Shown here: positions 7,613-14,335 of the stretch, piece by piece
How the letters are laid out: every line of letters begins with the position of its first letter
How positions within the stretch are numbered: position 1 is the first letter of the stretch
Source: JALTBU01 sp964410645
GTDB lineage: Bacteria; Campylobacterota; Campylobacteria; Campylobacterales; Nautiliaceae
NCBI GenBank assembly: GCA_964410645.1
Contig: CAYPHV010000024.1
Location: 1 to 19,463, forward strand
Direction: 5' to 3'
Length of the DNA stretch: 19,463 nucleotides
The notes under the pieces: generated by a model
What the model was told of the DNA's origin: nothing
The model's input: only the letters and a program-made list of their open reading frames with translations
Databases searched by the model: none
Position numbers and translations under genes: made by a program

Positions 7613-8964
7613 TTATTTTCCTTTACAATATTTTCAACTATTTTAGCTCCGTCAAAAAGTGTCTGTTCATCAAAATGTTTTGCTATTAGCTGCATTCCGA
7701 TCGGTAAATTTTTTGTGTCTTTGCCTACAGGAAGTGAAATAGCGGGAACTCCGGCTAAATTTATGCTGATGGTATAGATATCACTCAAATACATGTCAAG
7801 TGGATCTTTTTTGCTTCCGAATTCAAAAGCGGTTGTAGGGGTCACCGGTGTAATAACCAAATCCGCTTCATCAAACAATTTGTCAAACTCATTTTTTATC
7901 AAATGTCTTACTTTTTGGGCTTTGATATAATAATCATCATAATATCCGCTGCTTAAAACGAAGGTACCAAGCATTATTCTTCTTTTAACCTCATCTCCAA
8001 ACTGGGCACGGGTAAGTTTATATGTTTCTTTTAAATCTTTTCCTTCTATTCTACTGCCGTATCTCATCCCGTCAAATCTGGACAAATTCGTACTGGCTTC
8101 CGCAGTTGCCAATACATAATAAGTTGCAACGTCTATTTTTGAATTCATAAGATTTTTGTGAATTATAGTATGCCCTTCTTTTTCCAAAGCGTCAATAACA
8201 TCAAAAATATTTTTTTTAATTTCCACATTCGCTTCGTTAATATAATTATCAATTACGGCAATTTTAAGTTTTCTGTTTTCATTAAATTTAATTTTTTTAT
8301 TTTCAATAGGAGCCGAAGTTGAATCTTTTGAATCCTCTCCTGCAATTACATTATAAAGAATAGCCGCATCTTCAACGTTTTGTGTAATGGGACCTATTTG
8401 ATCGAGACTGCTTGAAAAAGCTGCTAATCCGTATCTGCTTACTCTTCCGTAAGTCGGTTTCATTCCGACTACTCCGCAAAATGCGGCAGGCTGACGAATA
8501 CTTCCGCCTGTATCGCTTCCAAGAGCGGCTATAGCAAGACCCGCTCCCACCATAGCTGCACTTCCTCCGCTGCTGCCTCCGGGAACACAGTTAAAATTGC
8601 AAGGATTTCGTGTCGGTCCGTAAAAACTTGTTTCAGTTGAACTTCCCATAGCAAATTCATCCATATTTGTCCGACCGTAAGGACTAAATCCGGCATTTAA
8701 CATTTTTTCAATTACAGTTGCATTGTAAGGAGCCACATATCCCTGCAATATTTTAGAACCACATGTAACATTCCACCCTTTTACGTTAATATTGTCTTTT
8801 ACAGCAACAGGAATTCCATCCCCCGCTTCGCTTAAAGGAGTATCCAGAAACTGTTCAATGTAACCACCCAACGCTTTTTGCTCTTTTACCTTTTTTTGAA
8901 TTTCTTTTTTGATTTCTTTTAATTCTTCTTTTGGTAAATTAATTGCTTCTTTTAATGTTATCAT
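7609..8964 (-). CDS. gatA: Glutamyl-tRNA(Gln)/aspartyl-tRNA(Asn) amidotransferase subunit A
   Basis: GatA is the amidase of GatCAB, which turns Glu-tRNA(Gln), and often Asp-tRNA(Asn), into the correctly amidated tRNA by releasing ammonia from glutamine. The 451 residues include the amidase-signature Ser-cisSer-Lys triad: Lys56 in IPVAVKDNIN, Ser131 in PGGSSGGSAAM and Ser155 in GSDTGGSIRQPA, with spacing (75 and 24) the same as in characterised GatA proteins. The N-terminal block, ITPVTPTTAFEFG (371-383) and IGMQLIAKHFDE near the C-terminus are as in the family. The start is set by AAAGGAT 4 to 5 bases upstream of the ATG. Its first 26 bases overlap the small membrane ORF ahead, and its stop overlaps the guaB start. 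gatB and gatC are not here; scattered gat genes are normal in this phylum. Confidence 0.97.
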   Translation of the reverse strand: MITLKEAINLPKEELKEIKKEIQKKVKEQKALGGYIEQFLDTPLSEAGDGIPVAVKDNINVKGWNVTCGSKILQGYVAPYNATVIEKMLNAGFSPYGRTNMDEFAMGSSTETSFYGPTRNPCNFNCVPGGSSGGSAAMVGAGLAIAALGSDTGGSIRQPAAFCGVVGMKPTYGRVSRYGLAAFSSSLDQIGPITQNVEDAAILYNVIAGEDSKDSTSAPIENKKIKFNENRKLKIAVIDNYINEANVEIKKNIFDVIDALEKEGHTIIHKNLMNSKIDVATYYVLATAEASTNLSRFDGMRYGSRIEGKDLKETYKLTRAQFGDEVKRRIMLGTFVLSSGYYDDYYIKAQKVRHLIKNEFDKLFDEADLVITPVTPTTAFEFGSKKDPLDMYLSDIYTISINLAGVPAISLPVGKDTKNLPIGMQLIAKHFDEQTLFDGAKIVENIVKENK

Positions 8965-9073
8965 TTTTATCCTTTATTATTAGACTTTTTAGCCAAAAAT
9001 ATATTCCCACACTTCCCGCTGCCAATATCACAGCAGTAAAAAAAACCAACCAAAAAGGAACAGGCTTATCCAT
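8939..9073 (-). CDS. Small single-pass membrane protein (44 residues) between ileS and gatA
   Basis: The minus strand from 9073 reads MDKPVPFWLVFFTAVILAAG, then SVGIYFWLKSLIIKDKNDNI and KRSN, and a TAA stop. The gene shares its first 8 bases with the end of ileS (ATGGATAA) and its last 26 bases with the start of gatA. Without it a 101-bp hole would lie inside an otherwise overlapping gene string. The protein has a short polar N-terminus, one hydrophobic helix (about 7-29) and a Lys-rich tail, which suggests the tail faces the cytoplasm. From memory, Campylobacter jejuni also has a tiny membrane ORF between ileS and gatA (the Cj1060c position), so the arrangement is probably conserved across the phylum. 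Function unknown. It lacks a clear Shine-Dalgarno and is likely translated by reinitiation after ileS. Confidence 0.75.
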   Translation of the reverse strand: MDKPVPFWLVFFTAVILAAGSVGIYFWLKSLIIKDKNDNIKRSN

Positions 9074-11813
9074 TCATAACTTCCTTGCATCTGGAGCATA
9101 ATTCATTTTCTTTTTCGCTCAAATATCTCCAACATCTAGGACATTTATAAAAAGGAGATTTTTTAATTTTTATAACAAATCTTTCATCGGAACCTACATG
9201 AAATTCATCCAGAGTTTCCCCTTCAATGTTATCGCATATCAAACTGATATTAAAAAATTCAGCCATCTCCTGCGTTAATAATTTATCAAAATTGGTCTCT
9301 ATTGCCAGTTTCAACGTATCTTTAATAATTTTTTCTTTTTTTAACTTGTCAACAATTTCATAAAATCTGCCCCTGATTTCAAGAATCTCTTTATCAATAG
9401 GATTTTCAATATTGCTTAACGGGGTATATATTAAATCAAAAACGTCTTTTGCATCTTCTTTAATAATTTTCGGCGCATGTTCTATTGCTTCATCCATTGT
9501 ATAAGTAACAACAGGTGCCAAAAGAGCGATAAGCTTTTGGGCGATAAGAGCCATTACACTTTGAGAATTTCTTCTTTTGGATGAATTTAAACTTTCGCAG
9601 TAAAGCCTGTCTTTACAAACATCCATATAAATTGCGCTAAGTTCCGTTACGATAAAATTATTAAGCTGCTGCATCGCTTTACTGAAATCATATTTTCCAA
9701 ACAGATACATAACTTCGTCAAATACATTTTTTGCACGGGCAAGTATCCATTTGTCTATCATTCCGGGACTATCTATTTTAATTTCTTCTAAATCGCTTAC
9801 GTTTGCAAGCAAAAACCTAATGGTATTTCTTAATTTTCTGTATTGTTCGGAAATCTGTTTTAAAATATTGTCGCTTATTTTGATATCTCCGCTGTAATCG
9901 CTGGTCGCAACCCAGAGTCTTAGAATTTCAGTTCCGTATTTTTTACTGACTTTCTGAGGCGCAATAACGTTACCCTTGGATTTGGACATTTTTTCACCTT
10001 TTTCATCTACGGTAAAACCATGTGTCAAAATGGATTTATACGGCGCCTTGTCTTCTACCGCGGTTGATACGAGAAGAGAACTTTGAAACCAGCCTCTGTG
10101 TTGATCACTGCCTTCCAAATACATATCCGCCGGATAACTGCCGGCATCATAATTTCCACTTTTAAGTACTGCAAACCAGGTAGAACCGCTGTCAAACCAA
10201 ACATCCAGAATATCGTGAATTTTTTCAAGATTCGGGGCTAAATTTTTTTTATTTTCCGGAAGCAATTCTTCTATGCTCAAATCATACCAAGCATCAGCTC
10301 CCTGTTCTTTAAATATATTATAAACATAATCTATTATTTCATCGTCAATAAGCAGTTCCCTTGTGGTTTTATCTCTAAAAAAGGCAATAGGAACGCCCCA
10401 GTCTCTTTGACGGCTTATACACCAGTCCGGTCTGTTACCAAGCATCGTAATTAATCTGTTTTCGCCTGTTGAAGGAGTAAATTTTATATTTTTAACTTCT
10501 TTTAAAGCTTCTTTTCTTAATGTTTTATTATCCGTTTCTTTATCCATTGCAATAAAAAACTGTTTTGTAGCCCTGAAAATAATAGGATTGTGGCATCTCC
10601 AACAATGAGGATAACTATGGACAAATTTACTCGAGTGGATTAAATTTTCCCCAAGAAGTTCCAATATTTTTTCATTAGCCTCAAAAATATGCATTCCGAC
10701 AAACTGAGCTGAATTTTCACCCAATAATTTTTCTGTTTCCAAAATTTGGGAATATCTGCCTTCATCGTCTACAGGCTGAAGAATATCCTCGTATCCGTAA
10801 ATTCTCCAAACTTTATAATCGTCTTCACCGTGTCCCGGCGCAGTATGCACACATCCTGTTCCGCCGTCCATTGTTACGTGTCCGCCAAGCAGTATAACCG
10901 AAAGTCTGTTATTAAGGGGATTGACGGCTTTGAGCCCTTCAAGTTCTTTTGGCTCGAATTCTTTTACAATTTCACCGTTTACAATTTTGTCCTCTTTTAA
11001 TTTTTCATAAAGAGGTTTAGCCACTATAAAATTATCTCCCGTAAGAACATATTTCACATCGGGAGAAATCGCAATTCCCATATTTGCAGGAAGTGTCCAC
11101 GGAGTCGTTGTCCAGATAATTATTTCTGCTTTTTTTATTCCAAGCGTTTTATTGGCCTCTTTACTTAAAGGAAAAGTAACATATATTGAATAATCCTCTT
11201 TTTCCTCATATTCGACTTCAGCTTCGGCAAGAGCCGTTTTATCATGCATACACCAAAATACAGGCTTACTTCTTTCAATCAAAAGACCTTTTTTTGCAAT
11301 TTCGCTTAAAGCTTTATAAATATTGGCTTCAAATTTAAAGTCCATTGTTTTATAAGGATTATCCCAGTCTCCTATAACGCCAAGCGATTTAAATTCTTCT
11401 TTTTGAATTTCTATAAACTTAGCGGCATGCTCACGGCACAACTGTCTTATTTTTGTTTTAGGCAGACTCTCTTTTTTGGCCCTTCCTATTTTTTTTTCGA
11501 CCTGTTGTTCAATAGGAAGTCCGTGACAGTCCCATCCGGGGACATATCTCACATCAAATCCCTGAAAATAATAAAATTTATTAATCATATCTTTAAGTAT
11601 TTTATTTAATGCATGCCCGATGTGTATATGACCGTTTGCATAAGGGGGCCCGTCGTGCAAATTAAATTTATCATTACCAATTCTATTTTTTTTCATTCTT
11701 TCATAAACATTTTCATTAAACCATTTATTGTATCGTTTTGGTTCGTTTTGAGGCAGATTTCCACGCATTGGAAATGTAGTTTTGGGTAAAAGAAGAGTAT
11801 CTTTATAATCCAT
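9066..11813 (-). CDS. ileS: Isoleucyl-tRNA synthetase
   Basis: This class I aminoacyl-tRNA synthetase charges tRNA(Ile) in the cytoplasm; 915 residues is normal for a bacterial-type IleRS. The Rossmann fold shows HIGH at 64-67 (PPYANGHIHIGHALNK) and KMSKS at 608-612 (GEKMSKSKGNV). The editing (CP1) domain is complete, with WTTTPWTLPAN at 234-244 and TGCVHTAPGHGEDD at 319-332, so valine proofreading should work. SDQHRGWFQSS (569-579) is the aminoacyl-binding stretch. The C-terminal zinc knuckle is present: Cys891, Cys894, Cys906 and Cys909. AAGGAAA precedes the ATG by 6 bases. It heads a tight unit with the small membrane ORF, gatA and guaB, and has its own extended -10 promoter upstream. Confidence 0.98.
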   Translation of the reverse strand: MDYKDTLLLPKTTFPMRGNLPQNEPKRYNKWFNENVYERMKKNRIGNDKFNLHDGPPYANGHIHIGHALNKILKDMINKFYYFQGFDVRYVPGWDCHGLPIEQQVEKKIGRAKKESLPKTKIRQLCREHAAKFIEIQKEEFKSLGVIGDWDNPYKTMDFKFEANIYKALSEIAKKGLLIERSKPVFWCMHDKTALAEAEVEYEEKEDYSIYVTFPLSKEANKTLGIKKAEIIIWTTTPWTLPANMGIAISPDVKYVLTGDNFIVAKPLYEKLKEDKIVNGEIVKEFEPKELEGLKAVNPLNNRLSVILLGGHVTMDGGTGCVHTAPGHGEDDYKVWRIYGYEDILQPVDDEGRYSQILETEKLLGENSAQFVGMHIFEANEKILELLGENLIHSSKFVHSYPHCWRCHNPIIFRATKQFFIAMDKETDNKTLRKEALKEVKNIKFTPSTGENRLITMLGNRPDWCISRQRDWGVPIAFFRDKTTRELLIDDEIIDYVYNIFKEQGADAWYDLSIEELLPENKKNLAPNLEKIHDILDVWFDSGSTWFAVLKSGNYDAGSYPADMYLEGSDQHRGWFQSSLLVSTAVEDKAPYKSILTHGFTVDEKGEKMSKSKGNVIAPQKVSKKYGTEILRLWVATSDYSGDIKISDNILKQISEQYRKLRNTIRFLLANVSDLEEIKIDSPGMIDKWILARAKNVFDEVMYLFGKYDFSKAMQQLNNFIVTELSAIYMDVCKDRLYCESLNSSKRRNSQSVMALIAQKLIALLAPVVTYTMDEAIEHAPKIIKEDAKDVFDLIYTPLSNIENPIDKEILEIRGRFYEIVDKLKKEKIIKDTLKLAIETNFDKLLTQEMAEFFNISLICDNIEGETLDEFHVGSDERFVIKIKKSPFYKCPRCWRYLSEKENELCSRCKEVMNG

Positions 11814-11836
11814 AAAAGTTTCCTTTTTTACGATGT

Positions 11837-11845
11837 ATTATACCA
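11837..11845 (-). promoter_or_regulatory. Extended -10 promoter of ileS
   Basis: The minus strand has TGGTATAAT at 11845-11837, a perfect TGn-TATAAT. A start about 7 bases downstream (near 11830) would leave a leader of roughly 17 bases with the AAGGAAA Shine-Dalgarno. No good -35 can be judged because the gap begins at 11863. Confidence 0.65.
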
Positions 11846-11862
11846 TAAACAAATACACAATG

Positions 11863-11962
11863 NNNNNNNNNNNNNNNNNNNNNNNNNNNNNNNNNNNNNN
11901 NNNNNNNNNNNNNNNNNNNNNNNNNNNNNNNNNNNNNNNNNNNNNNNNNNNNNNNNNNNNNN
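11863..11962. other. Assembly gap (100 N) at the 3' end of the PPK2 gene
   Basis: Exactly 100 N, the usual placeholder for a gap of unknown length. It hides the PPK2 stop codon and the upstream edge of the ileS promoter. Any reading frame drawn through it is arbitrary. Confidence 0.95.
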
Positions 11963-12748
11963 TACTTTTACAATATTTGAATCGGCAAAAAAGATTTCCT
12001 GTTTATTGTCATAGTCAAATTGGGACAGAATATCCCTGATTACATTGATTCTTGCCCTTTTTTTATCGTTTGCATCAACAATAATCCAAGGGGCATACGG
12101 AGTGGAAGTTGCGGCAAACATATCTTTTTTCAGTTTTTGATAATTGTCATAATGTTTATAACTTTTCCAGTCAAGTGTTGAGAGTTTCCATTTTTTGAGA
12201 GGATCGTCTTCTCTTTTTTCAAGTCTTTTTTTCATTTCTTCCTTGGAAATATTCAAATAATATTTAAAAAACTTGATACCCTCGTCTACAATCAATTCCT
12301 CAAATCTCGGGCACTGTCTTAAAAATTTTAGATATTCTTCTTTACTGCAAAATCCGAACACCATTTCCACACCCGCCCTGTTGTACCAGCTTCTGTTAAA
12401 AAACACCATTTCCCCACCTGCGGGAAAATGTGGAACATACCGTTGAAAATACCATTCACTTTTTTCTCTGTCACTTGGTTTGTCCAAAGCCACGCTTCTT
12501 GCAAACCTAGGATTCAAATATTCCAAAATCCTTTTTATTGTTCCGTCTTTCCCCGCAGTATCAATACCTTCAAACACTACCAACATTTTTTTATTATTTT
12601 GTTTAAGCCAAGTTTGAAGTTTCACAAGTTCTACCTGCAAATTTAATAATACTTTTTCATAAAATTTATTTTTTAATTTGCCTTTATCATCAAATACTTT
12701 CTCTTTTTGCAAAGAATATTCAGGCAGTTTTTTTATATCTTTATCCAT
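11963..12748 (-). CDS. ppk2: Polyphosphate kinase 2 family protein (3' end lost in gap)
   Basis: PPK2 enzymes move phosphate between polyphosphate and nucleoside di- or monophosphates, usually making GTP or ATP from polyphosphate. 262 residues are visible. Walker A is FEGIDTAGKDGTIK (about 59-72), the Walker B region MVFFNRSWYNR (about 114-124), and the lid KREDDPLKKWKLS (about 178-190); APWIIVDANDKKRARIN follows near 219-235. This is the one-domain, class I-like layout. The visible part already reaches IFFADSNIVKV, close to the usual family C-terminus, so only a few residues should be missing. Start: a GTG at 12754 is in frame, but its G is the last base of AAGGAG (12759-12754), so that Shine-Dalgarno cannot serve it; it sits 5 bases ahead of the ATG at 12748, which I prefer. 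Transcribed alone, divergent from the CinA-type gene. Class (ADP- or AMP-using) cannot be settled by eye. Confidence 0.93.
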
Positions 12749-12764
12749 TTTCACTCCTTTTTTG

Positions 12765-12782
12765 GTTATAATAAATTATAAC
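12765..12782. promoter_or_regulatory. Palindromic divergent promoter, ppk2 (minus) and cinA-type gene (plus)
   Basis: GTTATAATAAATTATAAC: two 8-bp arms in perfect inverted repeat around AA. The left arm gives TATAAT for the plus strand (12767-12772), the right arm TATAAT for the minus strand (12780-12775), the latter with an upstream TG (TGTTATAAT, extended -10). Both predicted leaders are about 19-20 bases and each has AAGGAG 5 bases ahead of its ATG. Confidence 0.6.
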
Positions 12783-12797
12783 ACATAAGGAGATATT

Positions 12798-13808
12798 ATG
12801 GAAATAATGTTTGTAGGAAAAGAATGGAAATTTAAACAGGCTTTAAAGGAAGAATTATATAGAAAAATATCCGCACAAAAAATAAAATACATCGATAATT
12901 TTGATATAGATTTTAAGCCAAGCGATTCAACTTTAATTGTAACTTCATCAAGTACATATCCTCTTGTTACCAGAATAATTGCCACAATGCTTAGTCAAAA
13001 TCCCGTTATTAAAGACAATCAGTTAATACCGCAAAAAGCAAAATACTCAAAAAACAGTTTTTTAGTGGAAATAAACGGCTATGAAATAAATGTAATATTA
13101 CTTAAAGACAAAATTCCGGAAATTTTTATTATAACCCCGGAATATGAAAAAATAAATATATTTAATGTTGATCAAGATACTGCCAATATGTTTATAGAAC
13201 CGATACTTTCTCCAAGAAAAATTGATTATACGATAATAAAAAACGAAGGAAATTTTATAGAAATTTACACAGAGCCTTTAAACAAAAAAATTAAAAAAGA
13301 AATCTTAAACGCTATTCCATTTACCGTATTCGGTAATATTTTCAAGCACATCATTTCCAATCTACCCCCAAAAAAAATAACTTTTGCAGAAAGCTGCACG
13401 GGAGGTCTTATCGCATCCGCCATTACAAAATATTCAGGGGCAAGCAACTGTTTTGACGGAAGCGTCGTAAGCTATGCAAACAGAATTAAACACGAATGGC
13501 TCGGAGTTGAAAATCTTACTCTTGAAAAATACGGTGCCGTAAGTGAACAGACAGTAAAAGAAATGCTCCTGGGCGCTATTGAAATAAGCAAATCGGACTA
13601 TGCACTGGCTGTAAGCGGAATAGCGGGCCCCACAGGTGGAACGCCTCAAAAGCCCGTAGGAACTGTTTATATAGGAGTGGCAAACAGGAAAAATTTAAAA
13701 GTAGAACTTTATCATTTTAAAGGAGACAGAAACTATATTCAATATCTTACTTTAATGAATGCCCTAAGAATGTTTATAACATTTAGCAAACTTTATTCAT
13801 TATTGTAA
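12798..13808 (+). CDS. CinA-family protein with C-terminal nicotinamide-nucleotide amidase (PncC) domain
   Basis: The C-terminal half (about 175-336) is a clear CinA/PncC domain, which deamidates nicotinamide mononucleotide to nicotinic acid mononucleotide in NAD salvage. It has FAESCTGGLIASAIT (196-210; Ser199 the likely nucleophile), FDGSVVSYANRIK (219-231; Tyr226) and AVSGIAGPTGGTPQKPVGTVYIG (271-293). The N-terminal 175 residues begin like a Rossmann or MoCF strand (MEIMFVGKEW) but lack the GTELLLG and GGLGPTxDD motifs of the COG1058 domain found in full CinA, and they are about 70 residues shorter than it. Comparable N-termini occur, as I recall, in other Campylobacterota CinA-like proteins; their role is unknown. 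AAGGAG stands 5 bases before the ATG. The 3' end overlaps the convergent lipoprotein gene by 9 bases. I would not assign competence functions from the name. Confidence 0.88.
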   Translation: MEIMFVGKEWKFKQALKEELYRKISAQKIKYIDNFDIDFKPSDSTLIVTSSSTYPLVTRIIATMLSQNPVIKDNQLIPQKAKYSKNSFLVEINGYEINVILLKDKIPEIFIITPEYEKINIFNVDQDTANMFIEPILSPRKIDYTIIKNEGNFIEIYTEPLNKKIKKEILNAIPFTVFGNIFKHIISNLPPKKITFAESCTGGLIASAITKYSGASNCFDGSVVSYANRIKHEWLGVENLTLEKYGAVSEQTVKEMLLGAIEISKSDYALAVSGIAGPTGGTPQKPVGTVYIGVANRKNLKVELYHFKGDRNYIQYLTLMNALRMFITFSKLYSLL

Positions 13809-14285
13809 AGCGGCAGATAAATAAACCATCATTTTCCAAGCCGAATTTGTTAAAAAATTTTTATTCTTATAAATAAATTCAAGAGTAAGATTTGTAAGTT
13901 TTGAGCTAAATGACACATCTTTTTTCTTGCCGTTTTTATCTTTATAGTCTAATCCCATATATGATATGTTAAAAGTATTATCAGCTTGATTTATTGTAAA
14001 CTGGGTTAGCAAATATGTTTTATTATCATTTTTTGCAGACGTATTGTTTACATCATTATTTAAATATCCTTTTACTTCAACTATTTTAGTTCCGTTATCA
14101 GTTTTAAAACTGTCCCATTTTACATCGGTGAAGTATTTATAATTATCGAAGGCATCTCCCACGGTAATTGTTTTAAAATCATTCAAATATCCATTTTTAA
14201 CATTTGAAACGTCAGAATTTAAAAAACATCCGTTTATAAAAAAAATACCTATAATCAAAGAAAATAAAAATACCCACTTCTTCAT
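13800..14285 (-). CDS. Putative small lipoprotein, function unknown
   Basis: With the start at 14285 the protein has 161 residues and begins MKKWVFLFSLIIGIFFINGC: two Lys, a hydrophobic core and Cys20 preceded by I-N-G, a reasonable though not perfect lipobox (Asn at -2 is unusual). The mature part is soluble and Asp/Asn/Lys-rich, with a repeated pattern of strands such as TITVGDAFDNYKYFTDVKWDSF (as pieces at about 40-61) and GTKIVEVKGYL. I recall similar VGxAFDNYxYF...W lipoproteins in other Campylobacterota but know no function. A longer frame to 14306 would start inside the -10 box and has no Shine-Dalgarno; AAGGAA at 14295-14290 serves 14285. It is a single-gene unit, divergent from ribBX and convergent with the CinA-type gene, whose last 9 bases it overlaps. 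Confidence 0.8.
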   Translation of the reverse strand: MKKWVFLFSLIIGIFFINGCFLNSDVSNVKNGYLNDFKTITVGDAFDNYKYFTDVKWDSFKTDNGTKIVEVKGYLNNDVNNTSAKNDNKTYLLTQFTINQADNTFNISYMGLDYKDKNGKKKDVSFSSKLTNLTLEFIYKNKNFLTNSAWKMMVYLSAALQ

Positions 14286-14291
14286 ATTATT

Positions 14292-14320
14292 CCTTTTTTG
14301 ATACAATTATATCAAAAAGG
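14292..14320. promoter_or_regulatory. Mirror-image divergent promoter, lipoprotein gene (minus) and ribBX (plus)
   Basis: The 50-bp space between the start codons contains an inverted repeat, CCTTTTTTGATA (14292-14303) and TATCAAAAAGG (14310-14320). Inside it are TACAAT on the plus strand (14302-14307) and TATAAT on the minus strand (14311-14306), sharing two bases. Predicted leaders are about 22 and 14 bases. Part of the repeat is simply the two Shine-Dalgarno sites facing away from each other. Confidence 0.5.
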
Positions 14321-14335
14321 TAATAAAGGTAATAT

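Noticed and set aside
11828..11862. Continuation of the PPK2 frame past the gap (LCICLWYNTS) to a stop at 11828
   Set aside because: The gap length is arbitrary and this stretch is the ileS promoter region; there is no reason to think the frame is right.
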